The notes under the pieces are model-generated. The model ran no database searches and was not told the DNA's origin. It saw only the letters and a program-made list of their open reading frames with translations. The position numbers were made by a program, and so were the translations under genes. Positions 11,338-22,571 of a stretch of DNA of 64,000 nucleotides are shown here, in pieces. Source of the stretch: Symsagittifera roscoffensis (taxonomy: Eukaryota > Xenacoelomorpha > Acoela > Convolutidae); assembly GCF_963678635.1 (NCBI RefSeq), contig NC_087064.1, forward strand, positions 25,458,189-25,522,188, read 5' to 3'. The first letter of the stretch is position 1. The number at the start of each line of letters is the position of its first letter.

Positions 11338-12269
11338 TTAGCTGCTTTGTTCTTTATTTGAGTTTTTTTCACACAAAACAATTCGGAGTTTTAACATCTT
11401 CTCCTTCGTTGCTTCTTTGTTTTTTTCTTTGTTCGTTCTTTGTTTTTGTCGTTTAGATGTACTAAAACATCTAATTATTCTAATGTTTCTTCTTTTTGCA
11501 AATCTTGTTTTTCGGCCATTTGTCAATGTTCAATCTCCTCCTCCTGCAACATTAACTCCGCACTTTCAGTCTCTGTGTCTTGAAACACATTGGTAGCTAT
11601 TGTGACGCTGTTGGAAGTAGTCCTCCAACACTTCTGCTCTTCTACTCTTTGTTTACAACAAGGTAGAGCATCAACGTTAGTTTCTCTGTTTCGGCAGAAG
11701 CTGTTGTAGAGGCACAACGTCACGCTTCTCTCCAAGTCTTCCTTCAACATCTGACCCATATGTTTTTAATTTCTATCGGAATGTTCAAGATTTTCCGCGT
11801 TGTCTCAAAAAGATCTAAATCTTTTAGACAATCCAATTCCTGCAATTGCTCTTTCGTAGGCGTTTCTTGTCTATTGTTCTATTTTAGATGAGCTTTCAGC
11901 CATCGTATTGCCATCATAACTCCCACTATCACTATCGTTATGGGCTGTAATGAATCTGGTAAACCCATGGAGAGCAGCTCTCCACAGTCCCAGATCAACA
12001 CCAGATTACTACGCCCGGGATACCACCATGTTTGTAGCAAGCAATGGCAGGGGAACTCATCATGTGTCAACATGATGCTCCTCCCTCCAATTACGCTTTC
12101 CCGAAGCTTCCAGTGGTGGTTCCACTTCTATCATCACTCGGCGGACTTCATCATTCTCATCTACTGCATTGTAATCTGTGATTGTTGACCCTTTCTGCGT
12201 CTGTCTTTCAAAGTCACTGAAGTTCCAACTGGCGTACCGCATGAACTTTTTTCCCAGTATCGATTCCAA
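11338..12269 (-). pseudogene. Unidentified minus-strand protein, unit B
   Basis: Sister of 4264-5332. Pieces: 12269-12060 (69 codons), 12073-11879 (65 codons, ending early at a stop after A-H-L-K), 11759-11523 (78 codons, Glu-rich C-terminus) and 11526-11338 (62 codons, Lys/Arg-rich). A ~210-bp deletion near 11754 removes the part found in A at 4632-4842 and joins 'caacatct' to 'gacccat'. The shared frameshift near 12065 shows that the ancestor was already broken before the duplication. Confidence 0.45.
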
Positions 12270-12351
12270 TTCTTCTTTGATTCTCTCAATTTTGCGCTTT
12301 TTTCTGTTTCAAAAAATATTGTTATCTAAAAAATCGCGATTTGTGGGGGGA

Positions 12352-12735
12352 TCAAAATATCGCTATTTTCACCCTAAAAACCGGCCTGCTTACTGTGTTT
12401 TTCACTGAAAAACGGTATAGGTGTTTTAATATAGGCTGTATAAATAGTAATACTACTAATATTATACCACTCCGGGTTTGCTCAATACCCGAAATAAGGT
12501 GCTTAACTCGGAAACTCGCAATTCGGTGGAGGGTCACTACAGTGCAGTCACTGTCGAGCCCCCCATAGATTAATATCTTACTTTTTGTACCAAAAGGTAC
12601 ACAAAATTTGTTAATGATACCCAACAGTCGATTGTTGTTGTCAATGAGCCCCTTCTTGTCGCTCCTTGCACTGCTTGTCGGATCAGTCTTCTTCTCTAAT
12701 CCCGAGACCTCTCCGGATTGAGCGCAAATTAGCAT
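12352..12735 (-). other. 127-codon minus open frame, unit B
   Basis: Counterpart of 5442-5825. It differs at a handful of bases, all toward the high-coordinate end (near 12689-12710), with G-V to E-V and V-K to E-K type changes. Function unknown; see the unit A entry. Confidence 0.25.
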
Positions 12736-13221
12736 TAATGTGCATAAATACTCAAATAACCCTATAGCACAAGCACCACAAACGGGCTACAAAAATGATC
12801 GTAACGACCCTGATTGATATAAATGCCTGTAACAACAATATATCTATCAGCAACAAACGGGAGGGTTGGACCACATCTCGTCTGAGGGGACGATTTCTAC
12901 TGTTTTTATACTTTTTTTTTCTGTTTTTGGTTTTTTCGGTTATTTTTTATTGTTTTTTGTGTCTCTTAGGTACTATACTACTTTTTGTTTAGTTTCCTGT
13001 ATGTCTGTAAGTGATTTTGGTCACAAACCTCTCAGGTAACGACGGGACGGCCAATCACCCCACCCTTCCTGGTACGTGAATTTTCGGTTTTAACTCGGCG
13101 TGCAGTGCTCGTTAACGGTTCTGTCGGTCATGATGATAAAAAAGAAAAACATCCAGGAGAGCCATAAAAACATCTATGTAACATTCGCCCGGAAGTACAT
13201 ATCGACGGAAAATAAAGCATG

Positions 13222-13556
13222 ATCTGAAAACAAATTTGAATGTTACTATTTTAATTCAGGACATCTCCAGGAAGCTGAAAGTTTGTTAAAATAATGTTTA
13301 AGTTCTCTCCCGAGACCATTCCGGATTCTGGAATCGGGAGAACTAACGTCCTTATTTCTTTCCGGAAGGCTGAACACGTCGTCCCAACACACTTCCTGGT
13401 TCTCGTGAATTGCTTTGTAACGACTGTAACTGCACAATCGTTACAACTCGGAATGTTCTTCCAACAATAATTTCAAATGCTATTTCAAATTAAGTTGTTC
13501 ACCTCCTCTATTTCAACGAATATAGTTGTTTTCTCTGAGAAACTTGTTGTTGTTGT
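13222..13556. repeat. X repeat 4
   Basis: Second X copy of unit B, about 2% different from X2 by eye. The 63-codon minus frame is open (13246-13437). Right of it the sequence continues into the retroelement 5' region, as after X2. The X copies therefore fall into two contexts, (W)-X-minus protein and X-retroelement, each present twice. Confidence 0.6.
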
Positions 13557-15664
13557 GTTTTTCGCTACTTCTGTTGGTGCGAAATCTCAAGGTCTTGACG
13601 TGTCTTTATTTCGAAACGAATTTTTAAAAATTATTATGAAACTCCAAATTAACCCTTCCGAGTTCGTCAAAATGAACGATTAAGACGTCTAATTGATTAA
13701 AACCATCAATCTTCTCAGTCAGATGCATCAATAAAATTTCGTAAACGAACTTGCATTTTGACACATTCTAGTCGAATGTCACACAAATTCTGAGTTTTTG
13801 AAACTTGCTAGTAAAAAAAAGTAAGCTACTAATAGAAAACAGGTAATTGAATAGTAACTAACTAGTAAACAAATTTTACTTAGTAGTAACTGCACAACCC
13901 TATTCGTGACATTTGCAGTGTCGAAAAACTTTAGCAAAAAAAGTAATTTTGTCGTCTTTCTGAAATGACTTATTTTTGTAACAAGAGTCATCTAACTAAT
14001 ATATACGGTGGGTCGTTCCTTCTTAATTGCTCTCGCTCTGCCAAAAATCAAAAGAAATACCTGGATAAAATCGAGGTGCTAGGAAATAAAGCAGGCCGGC
14101 TTAAAAGCATACCAAATTTTAAGCAGACTCAGAATAATTATCGAGTCAGAACGCCAACTTCAAACAAGGGATTTGAGATTAGTGACATAACATCGTGTTT
14201 AGCGAGCGTGTTAGGGAACGCCAGTCCGCTGAGCGAATGCTCACACAGGCTTTTAAACGGTAGCCAGGAGGGTTCACCAAAACAAGAAAGCCTTCTGAAT
14301 TCCCTGATCTAAGTTTAAGCCTTATTAAAACCGAAAACTCCCGAATCTTCATAGGCCAGGTTTTGCCGTCCCCAAGGCCAAATACAAATAAAGATACCTA
14401 AAGAGGTGCAAAAAATCTACAGAAAAAATTATAAAAGTTGATACTGAACATTGAGAAGACATCAACAAAGAGTTACTTGCGATATTGAACGAGATAAGAC
14501 ATCGATTGTATTCTAAGATTTAGTCAAAAGAAGGACGAACCCGCCCGGTTGTACGATCGAGCTTAAGTAAAAAGGTCTGTCACCATTCTTCAACCACTCC
14601 CGGTAGCTCGTATGAGAATATAAATGAACAGCTTGCAAAATTTTTCGATATCGAAGTGGCCGATATCGAGACCAACAGGACACACAACCAGGAGTGTGTG
14701 TCCTCCGCAATTTATATGTCTACAACCAAAGCTTTGAAAATGGCGGTTAAAAAATTGTTGGCACAGTCAAGGGTGAGTCAACTAGTGTTCTTAATGCTGC
14801 CAGTTATCCTCAACCAAATCTACAGCTCTCTCTAGAGAAAACTACTTCAGATGGGAAATTGCCGGTTCTGGATTTTTACATAAATGTATCAAAAGATATG
14901 AGGTTGACCTGCAACTGGTATCAAAAAGTTAAACAGTTAGTGGGACTTCAATGAACCGTAGGAGCTGCCAGCAGGGTTTCAATACCGTGAAAAATTAGTG
15001 TTGATATTGACAGAATCAGGTATTGGTATTGGTATTGATCAAGACCAGGTTCCTGGTATTGTTATTGATCAAAACCAGGTTCTTGGTGTTCTGAAGCGTC
15101 TTAGATCAATCTAAAATCACAAAATTTTTTGTAAGATTAGTTTTTTAGTGGGATTTGACTGGGATAAACATGTAAAAAAGAAAAACAGAATATTACAGAG
15201 AATTCATGCAAGACATTTTGATCCAAAATGTTTCGTGTTTCAAACGTTTCGTGATTTTTGCTAACACGAGATTTCAAAGTTTTTGCAAAAGTTTTGAGTA
15301 ATTGTAACAAAATTTTGAGGTATTGACTGGGTTTGGTTTTAGTATTGATGACTCAGTTCGATATTGGTGTTGGCATTGAGGCCTTGGTATTGGTATTGTG
15401 GTTTTGGTATTAATTTTGGCATTAATTTATATTAATTCAATAAAAATTCCTTGGTTGCGAGCGAAGTGTAATCCAAGCCATGTGTGGAGTGTTTAGGAGT
15501 ACCTCTAGTTTGGAGCATTTTGATGAAAAAACAAAGCGCAATGGCTCACAAATCGGACCCTGATAATTGTTCCGCAAAAGTGGCAGCAGAAGGCCTGATT
15601 TAAGTTTTCGAGGTCAAGAGAAGCACCTTGTTTATTTCAGTCACAAAAAGATACAAAGCCTTCA
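13557..15664 (+). pseudogene. 5' region of plus-strand retroelement, unit B (decayed)
   Basis: Counterpart of 6740-8832. The first 520 bases (13557-14077) are almost identical to unit A. The rest differs by about 4-5%. A 115-codon frame (13965-14312) is longer than in A but has no recognised motif. GGTATT-type runs lie at 15017-15085 and 15301-15415. Confidence 0.3.
15017..15415. repeat. GGTATT-type simple repeats, unit B
   Basis: Counterparts of the two clusters in unit A, with point changes (for example 'gttatt' for 'ggtatt', and 'gatcaagacc' for 'gatcaatacc') that break some of the motif copies. Confidence 0.6.
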
Positions 15665-16375
15665 ATGCTGATGGTTCAAAATTGTATGTTAGTGGATATA
15701 TCTCAACCTATGTTAGTTAAACTGATTGATCTTACGAATGCTTTCAACTCTATACGGAGAGATATTGTAGCAGAGAAACTACAAGAACATATACCGGAAC
15801 TGAGTAACTTTTTCTATCTTTGTTTTGGCCAGACGATTTGTCTTTCATTTGGTGATTTTCTTGTCGACTCATCTGAAGGCGCACAACAAGGAGACCCACT
15901 AGCTGTATTTTTATTTTGCCTGGCAATCAACGTTTTTCTGAAAGCCCATATATCAATGTTCAAATCTGGCTACGTGGATGACATAAGTGTCGGTGATATC
16001 GTGTGGCAGAATGTCCTCAAAGATCTTGAGACCATGATAGCAGAAGAAATCAAGATCGGACTGGATCTGAATCTGAAAAACAGGTCTGAGTTGATTGTAT
16101 TTTGCGATGATGCCAGAGAAAAAATTCAATCATTCAACCCTTCTTAGCAGTTTTTTTTCCACATGACCATCACTGAACCTACGGACTTGGTTCTCCTAGG
16201 TGCCCCGATTGGCGAAAAGGCACAAGAAATTGTTGTTCAAGATAAAATCAACGAACTCAGTCGAATGTGCATTGGATGCAATCGCTTCCGTCAAATGTTG
16301 CTTTCTTCCTGCTTAAGAATTGTTTCTACATTCCAAAACTGGTGTACATACTGCGAACGTCAACATTATTCCTGA
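15665..16375 (+). pseudogene. Reverse transcriptase palm, unit B
   Basis: RT of a non-LTR-type retroelement. The 160-codon frame 15665-16147 has motif A Asp22 ('I-D-L-T-N-A-F-N-S-I-R-R-D'), motif B Q-G-D-P (75-78) and catalytic Y-V-D-D (103-106). A TAG stop at 16145-16147 interrupts the frame, which then continues in phase to about 16315 ('L-G-A-P-I-G', typical of the region after motif C). A frameshift there passes the reading to the thumb frame. The active site is therefore intact but the enzyme is split by one stop and one frameshift. Closest in my memory to RTs followed by a CCHC and restriction-like nuclease (RLE) domain. Confidence 0.8.
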
Positions 16376-16749
16376 AAACAGACGCCCTTCACCGTTTTGA
16401 CGAGAATATCCGGAACACACTGCCATTGATCTTCAACTTCGAGATTGACGATCCACGATGGGAGCTTTTGACATTGCCATGCAAACTGGGTGGAATGAGT
16501 ACTGTTCAGGTCCATAAATTGGGTATTGCTTCGTATGCGTCATCCATATTTAGCACTCTAGATATCTGTAATAACATCTATGCCAATGAAGCAACAACTG
16601 AATCTCTAATCGGATCTGTAGTACAACACTGGCGAAGTACCATAAACAAAGATGAACCTCTACCAGAGCGCAAATTCAAGCAGAACGAATGGTCACACCC
16701 AATGATGCTTCAACAAGCTGAGTCGCTTAAAGAATCAGGACACGCTTGA
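16267..16749 (+). pseudogene. RT thumb/connector, unit B
   Basis: A 160-codon frame continuing the RT after a frameshift near 16315. It includes 'I-P-K-L-V-Y-I-L-R-T' and 'L-P-C-K-L-G-G-M', patterns typical of the thumb of this RT family ('L-P-x-x-x-G-G-L/M'). It ends at a stop near 16747, where a second frameshift moves reading into the nuclease domain. The same frame junction exists in unit A, so the break predates the duplication. This segment is wholly missing from unit A. Confidence 0.7.
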
Positions 16750-17459
16750 ACGCCTTGGTGTGCCCCGGAGCTGCTGACTGGCTCAACGCCCTTCCCTCGA
16801 GAACACTAGCACTCCATGATGAATTCCGAATTGCCATAGGTTATCGTCTTGGCGCACCGGTCTGTACCCCACACGGGTGCTCTTGTGGCGATATAGTCGA
16901 TGCCTATGGTAAGCATGCATTAGTTTGCAAAAAGAGCAGATCTGTTCATGCAAAACATTCGATGGGCAATCATATGATTCATAGCGCATTTATTCAAGTC
17001 AACGTCCTGTCGAACATCGAGCCCCAGAGATTATTCCGGTCTTACCGTAAGAGACCAGTTGGACTCACACTGGTTCCATGGACGCACGGAAGAGCGTTTG
17101 CTTGGGACTTCACCTGCGCACATAGGCTGGCATCCTCGTACACCCAGCTCGCGAGTCGAGAAGGACCCACTGTGGCAGATGCAGCCGAATCACGAAAACG
17201 CGCCAAATACGAAGAGATATCGGCAACACACATCTTCCAACCTATTGCGATTGAAACCTTTGGAGGTCTGGGTACTAATACACTGCGCTTTATAACAAGC
17301 CTTGGTAAACGAGTGACGCAAGCTACTGGCGATGACAGAGCGACAATTTTCTTGCTGCAGAGACTTGGCACTGCTGTACAGCGTGGAACAGCCGCGTGTG
17401 TGCGCGAAACTCTTGCTGTTGAAGTTGACGATACGGTTGGTGCCGACTTTCGGCGATAA
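16746..17459 (+). pseudogene. CCHC knuckle plus restriction-like nuclease C-terminal domain, unit B
   Basis: A 237-codon frame. Residues 45-61 form C-S-C-(x9)-H-(x3)-C, a zinc knuckle. Residues 103-106 read R-P-V-G and 120-123 W-D-F-T, the layout of the PD-(D/E)XK-like domain of RLE retroelements. The family usually has R-P-D-G, so the first acidic residue appears replaced by Val in both units. The C-terminus is rich in Arg and Ala and ends at a normal stop before the tail. In RLE elements such a domain nicks target DNA for target-primed reverse transcription. Confidence 0.65.
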
Positions 17460-18043
17460 CCAAGATTGAGTCTTGACTGTTTTTTGAACAGCATAAAAAA
17501 TGATTTTTTGTATAAATTTGGTGCTACTCTTGAAAAATTCCTCGGACTTGGTCCATTTTGTTTTTTAAATGTGTCTGAATTCACATTATTCCCCTGTTTA
17601 ACTGATTGGCATTTGAGCACTAAAATCTAGAAACATAAAAAATGACTCACAGGTAGGACTCCAGCTGGAGCGATGCAGAAAAAAGTGACCTAGCGCAGAC
17701 GCTACTAGGGAAATTGTATTGAAAAATGCTTGAATCAGATTTTAAAAGTAATTTCAATATACAGTTTTTCACAAACAGTCTTAGACTTTTATAACAATTA
17801 CAATATAAAGAATAAAAAAATTGACTCAGAAATTTTTCTAAATAGTATTATAGTTTTAATGTAATTTCAATATACAACCTTTCAAGAACATTCTTAGAAT
17901 TTTAAAGTAATTTCAATATTTTGAAAGCTTTAAGAGGTCAACTGTAATTGGCAAATTTTTCTCATGACAATTTAGACTCAAAATTGATTAAAGCTTTGAA
18001 AAAAAAATTTTTAAATCGTTTATAAAAAAATTGTAAGTAAAAT
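17460..18043. other. Retroelement 3' tail, unit B
   Basis: Noncoding. 17460-17683 occurs only here, because it is deleted in unit A. 17684-18043 matches the tail of A. The end of similarity at 18043 marks the right border of the tandem duplication. Confidence 0.5.
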
Positions 18044-19490
18044 TGATGTCATTCAGATTAGTTCGTTGTAAAAACCGTGACAAAGCACAAAGTGGCAAAA
18101 AAATTTGAAAATTTAATTTTAACAAAAATCATATTCATCAAAAAGAGCAACAAGCCAACTTTGAGCAGTTTTTAGCTAGCAAATGCGAGTTATTAGGTGA
18201 CAATGAGGCATATTTTTGACTAAAAATTCAGCTTTGCATGCAACGTTGAACTGAAGGTAGTCTGATCTCTTTAATCAATTTAGTCTGTTTGGTTTTTTAG
18301 GCAGTTTGGGTTAGACAGATAACCGAACGAAATTATTATTGAATAGAAACCAAAAATCAAAAAACAAAAAAAGTAAAAACTAAACAGTAAGAATCGTAAA
18401 ACTAGCAGAGAGTATCTTCTCAGACGAGAGGCAACTCGATTTCAAGTTTGCTTTCTTTTAAAATATTATAACTTGTGCTTTTCTACCTTCAGTACCCCTT
18501 TCCCAACTCTAGAAACAAAAAGCCCCAATGGCTAAGTTCTTTAAATACCTAAAACACGCGAACACATATAAAAATAGGGTTGGAAGCGCTCAAGTATACC
18601 GTTATTTTTATTAGACAGTGGAGCTTTGATCAATTTCAGATGGATCAACCTAAAACTCGCCCTATCTCAACATAATCACATAAAATGCACTCGAGAAACT
18701 AAATTGAGTTCTACCATAGTTACGTGACTCCAGAACCAGGTATGTACGATAGGTAAAGCAATTCTAGAAGTTTTTCTTATTTATATGTTTTAACTCAAGC
18801 AATTTAGTCTTTTGAACCATTGGGCTCACTTGTCTGTCTTCCCAATCATGATGTTCACTCGCCCAGCGATTGCGCTCCCGTCTGATTTCTCGATGTTCTC
18901 TGTCGGGAAAAATACCTCTCTGCTACTCGAAATGATAGTTTTCTGCGAATTTCCGAATAGCGTTTTCACTCTAGTGTAATTTTGTTTGATTTTCCCGCAA
19001 TTGTAAATTGAGAATTGTAACCCAATTAACTTCTGGCTTTCAGTTGTTGCGAGAAATTTAAGCATGATACGGTCTATTCTAACTTTTTAAAAATTATTTC
19101 TGTCCCAAAATCAATGCTAAACATCCAAATCAAGGTCCAACTTCCAAATATGACCGACTGTCACATACTCCCCGGACTCAAGATCGATGTCCTCATCGCG
19201 CGTCGTGATGATTTCAGTGTTTCCAGAAACATTGAGTGTGTTTCAAAATACAGTGCCACTGGTCATTTAAAGAAGTTTGCAGCTGTTCAACCTTAGCTAC
19301 ATCCCTAAAATTCACAGCCATATAAAATTTTCACTCTATAGTTAAACAGCAACCAAAATCTGCATCCAACTGCACCCTGGATTTCAGCTTTATGAGCTGT
19401 TTTTTTTTCTAAAATTCAATTCAGTCAGAAAATTTTCATGCGAAATTTTGATACATAAATAGATATAGTTTAGTATTAACAATTATTCGT
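18044..19490. other. Unique AT-rich spacer, no gene recognised
   Basis: No match to other parts of the window that I could see. Open frames (for example minus 18826-19065, 79 codons; plus 19114-19296, 60 codons) lack recognisable motifs. An A-rich run ('aaaaatcaaaaaacaaaaaaag') lies near 18353-18375. Confidence 0.5.
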
Positions 19491-19522
19491 ATGTTAAAAT
19501 TTCTTCTTCCTGACCTCAGATT

Positions 19523-20044
19523 TCATCTGATTTCACACTCAAGTGCAAAATTCCTTCCGTGCTCGAGACTCAAGAATCCATCCAAAGTAACTGGCCTAAT
19601 CCGTCCCCCTGTCTTTGAAAAACTGGGTCCAGACGAGTTCGACACCAGGATCTGCCTCGTCAATTCTTCTTCATCATGGGAACAAATCACGATTTCATCC
19701 CATGCTTTCACTTGTTCATAGGCCAGCATCTACTCCTGCTGCTCCTGAATTTTTCTATGATGGTTTGGCTGCTTCTTCACCTTGGGCTCCCTGTGCAGGC
19801 AAAAGGAGTGATGTCAGCTCAAGCTAACAATTTTTGCAAGGTCTTTTTCCAATATCGATTCCCTTGTTTTATTATTATCTCTAGACCCCTTACCAACCCG
19901 CTTCAATCCCGTGGTTATTCCGTTGCCATGGGTAAGCAGTGATCTCATGAAAACTCTTTCGGATGCTTCTTCATGTGGTACTTCGTCAATACATACAGCC
20001 AAGAGGTCAACGTCGCTTTGAATCACAGAAAAATTGTATGCCAC
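19523..20044 (-). pseudogene. U region: C-terminal fragments
   Basis: Two minus frames, 20044-19814 (76 codons) and 19729-19523 (68 codons). The first follows directly after the stop of 20405-20046 in another frame and probably continues it. It reads as an ordinary soluble protein (D-V-D-L-L-A-V-C...). The second contains 'D-E-E-E-L-T-R-Q-I-L-V'. No domain recognised. This is the low-coordinate end of the U coding region. Confidence 0.35.
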
Positions 20045-20045
20045 T

Positions 20046-20405
20046 CTATACGAATTTCATTTCCTTAGGTACAGCGAATAACTTGCACGCAGTCTCAAAC
20101 AACTCAACTCTCCTGCTATAATCAGTAGCCTGTATCGCCTCCCGATGCTTCGTTACGTTCTCTTCAATCCATCGCAATGCTAGCATCAAGCTCACCACGA
20201 AGAGAGTGAACTTTTGTTGATAATCTGGCAATTCTTCCTTCCCTGGTGACAATCTCACCCGTTGCGTGACTTCTTCATTCAAATTTGCTCGTAGACGTGG
20301 GCACCAAGAAGGTCTGAATAACTTCCAAACTGTTCCAAATTTCGTGAACAGTACGTTACCCTCGCCTCCTAGTCTCAATTCGACTCTCTTCCCGGACCGT
20401 GGCAC
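20046..20405 (-). pseudogene. U region: domain shared with units A/B minus protein
   Basis: A 119-codon frame, function unknown. Key positions: W-C-P-R-L-R-A-N-L (34-42), L-P-D (59-61), Q (64), T (67), M (74), R-W (78-79) and L-F-E-T-A-C-K (102-108). The spacing from L-P-D to R-W equals that in the minus protein of units A and B (5163-4720), and the terminal L-F-x-T-x-C-K is shared. I take this as real homology between two otherwise different repeats. The loop between R-W and L-F is 7 residues shorter here. Upstream coding (20515-21146) is in other frames. Confidence 0.45.
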
Positions 20406-20514
20406 GCAGATGACCTCGGGTCCCTTCTCAAGAAGTAAGTGCAGGCTCGGTTTTTCCCTTTCCGTCGTGTCAATTTATATTATTTTCTCTGTCCAAATTT
20501 TTTTTCTGTTACCT

Positions 20515-21146
20515 CAAAATTCATATAGGCAGCTCCTGCCACTGTGCTCAAGAAGGCATTATATGACATTCTCGTGACGCCAGAATCATACTGATATTCT
20601 CAGCGCTTCGTGGGTTCCAAATACTCCTCCGCCACAACCAGGCCACGATGTACATCATGACTGCTTTCAAACTTCTTGTTTGAGAACCTCTTGATCTCGT
20701 CGATGTTCGCATGGTTCTCAAAAGACTGCCCTTGTCACAAAAGACTGCTGGAATCACTATCCTTCTCAATCCGGGTACTTTGACACACATTCAAGATGAG
20801 ACTCGAGCCCTCCTCTCCAATGCCCTATTTTCCGCCGCTTTCTGATAGCAAGCTTTGATTGCAGCATCAGGTATCACTGACATGATCCATCCCAAGAAAC
20901 AGGTGTCAGCAATTGGTACACATGTAGGCCTTTATCACCCAACTTTAGCCTGACGGCTAAAATCAGATCTTCTAATGCCACCCCAGTCAAGCACCAAGCG
21001 AACAACAACTGTCCCGCCGCCCTGGTAAAAGGATTCGCCATCAGAGGCTCGGCTGATAAGCGTGCTCTCATCTCGCTTTCAAAGTACTCTAACAAAAACT
21101 TTTCGCACCTTCGTCCCAATTGGCTTCTCAATTCCAACTTGTTCAC
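20515..21146 (-). pseudogene. U region: fragmented coding, middle-C part
   Basis: Minus-strand pieces: 21146-20874 (90 codons, helical: 'L-L-E-Y-F-E-S-E-M'), then in another frame a helix-like 'A-A-I-K-A-C-Y-Q-K-A-A-E-N' near 20880-20800. A third frame near 20712-20515 contains one TGA and ends in 'F-L-S-T-V-A-G-A-A-Y'. Frame changes occur every 100-250 bases. No family recognised. Confidence 0.35.
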
Positions 21147-22379
21147 TTCTACTTTTGCTGCGTGGCCCTACTTTGGAGCTTTCTACACGCTCCGCGATCC
21201 AAGTTCTTTAGACAGTTCTCTAACTCTTTCATTGTATCCAAAGCTATACATCAGGAGCGACTAGTTTCTCTCATTTATCCCTCCTCAAGGGGATCACACG
21301 TGACTTGTCTTCCAACGTTCTGGCGTTGACTCGACATCCACTCCCTGCCAACTTCCAATTCTCACTTTTGCCTTCTGGTGGAACCTCTCTTTGTCTTCAC
21401 CCTCTGAGGTTTAAAGTCTTCTTCTGTCCTTGAACCAGGCGTAGCCTCCATCTCGGCCATTACTTAAGTCAATTTCCTAGACATCGAGTTGTCTTTGTAA
21501 GCTGCAGTCTTCCATCTAGTCAGAACCATCGAAATAGTCTCTTTCGAGTTCGCCACTGACACAGCCTCCACTGAAGGACTCACTTCCTCTACTTCTCGCT
21601 TCCTCTTTCTTCAACTCGACTCTTTATTCGGGGGTGTGGTCACGATCATAACCGAAGCTGCCTCCCTAGATCCTCTTCATCCGACTCTTCTTTTGTCTTA
21701 GGTATGAAAAAAAATTTTCTTTATGATAACTTTTAGCCTTCACTTTTCACTTTAATTTTTCTTTTTTAGATCGCTTCCTTATCCAGTCCAGTTGCCATCA
21801 GGATAGGCTCTACAAATTCCACCACAATGTCCCACAATTCCTCCTCAAACTCTTCAATATCTACTTTCCGCTCCACCTTCCGATTGAACTCGATCAAGAA
21901 TTCTTGCCATCCATCTTGATACAACGTACTCAGGAACATCGTCTTCTTCCCCTCGAAGGTTTTTTTTCTTTAGTATTTTTAATCAAGAAAACCATGCCCT
22001 TATCCGCAGGCTTACTCCAAGATCCCAAGGGTGGTGTGGCTGTGTTTTCCCACACTTAACCACTCAAGCCCTGGAGCAACTAACCAGTGGTGCCAGGATT
22101 GTAACTCCCAGGCACTATTTCTTCAGCTGGGATGGCCCCCAATGCCCATGTCTTCCTCGGGTTCACTGAGAGTTTCATCCATTCTCTCTCCCTCTTTCAC
22201 TTCAAATCGTTCCCGATTCAAGGCATCTTCAAACCTGTTTTCTACCGGGATGTTCTTATTGTCTCCAGGAGCATCTATCGACAGAGGCAAAGCCGTCACT
22301 GGGTCAGATAGCTTGTATGCTGTGACGGGTATATAGAGAGTTCCCGCTGCATCCAGTCTATGTCACTCATGTTGTAGCT
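21147..22379 (-). pseudogene. U region: heavily broken stretch
   Basis: No frame stays open long on either strand. The minus strand still yields protein-like scraps, for example around 22340-22150 'L-Y-I-P-V-T-A-Y-K' followed by an acidic run near 'E-R-M-D-E-T-L-S-E-P-E-E'. It is probably the continuation of the same coding region with many indels. Plus-strand 'GTATGA...TTTTTTAG' near 21693-21769 looks like an intron but is on the wrong strand. Confidence 0.3.
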
Positions 22380-22571
22380 CTATTTCCTGTAGTCTGCAGG
22401 TCGCAGATGATTGCTCGCGCCGCATCTTGATTCTGCCTTCAGAGCCAAGTGATCTTCTTCTACTATTATTCGGCCATCATCAAACACGGGATCCTTATTC
22501 TCGAACCCGGCCTTCTCGAGTACTCTTTTTAGCTTTCCTACGTCGCACCTCGGAGGCATCGAGCCCCTCAT
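22380..22571 (-). pseudogene. U region: 63-codon piece
   Basis: A minus frame with 'M-P-P-R-C-D-V-G-K-L-K-R-V-L' and 'D-D-G-R-I-I-V-E-E-D'. Balanced charge and length suggest genuine old coding sequence. Family unknown. It continues at its end into another frame near 22345. Confidence 0.3.

Larger units (their letters stand above)
10104..18043 (+). repeat. Tandem composite unit B
   Basis: Second copy of the composite unit. It directly follows unit A with only a few bases between (10096-10103). It holds the fuller version of the plus-strand retroelement (15665-17459). It has lost the part of the minus-strand protein retained in A at 4632-4842. Beyond 18043 the sequence is unrelated to what follows unit A, which marks the right edge of the duplication. 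Confidence 0.9.

Noticed and set aside
21693-21769. Plus-strand GTATGA...TTTTTTAG intron-like block; also 20432-20528
   Set aside because: The protein-like readings here are on the minus strand, and no plus-strand exons with sensible protein flank them. T-rich antisense of A-rich coding mimics acceptor sites.
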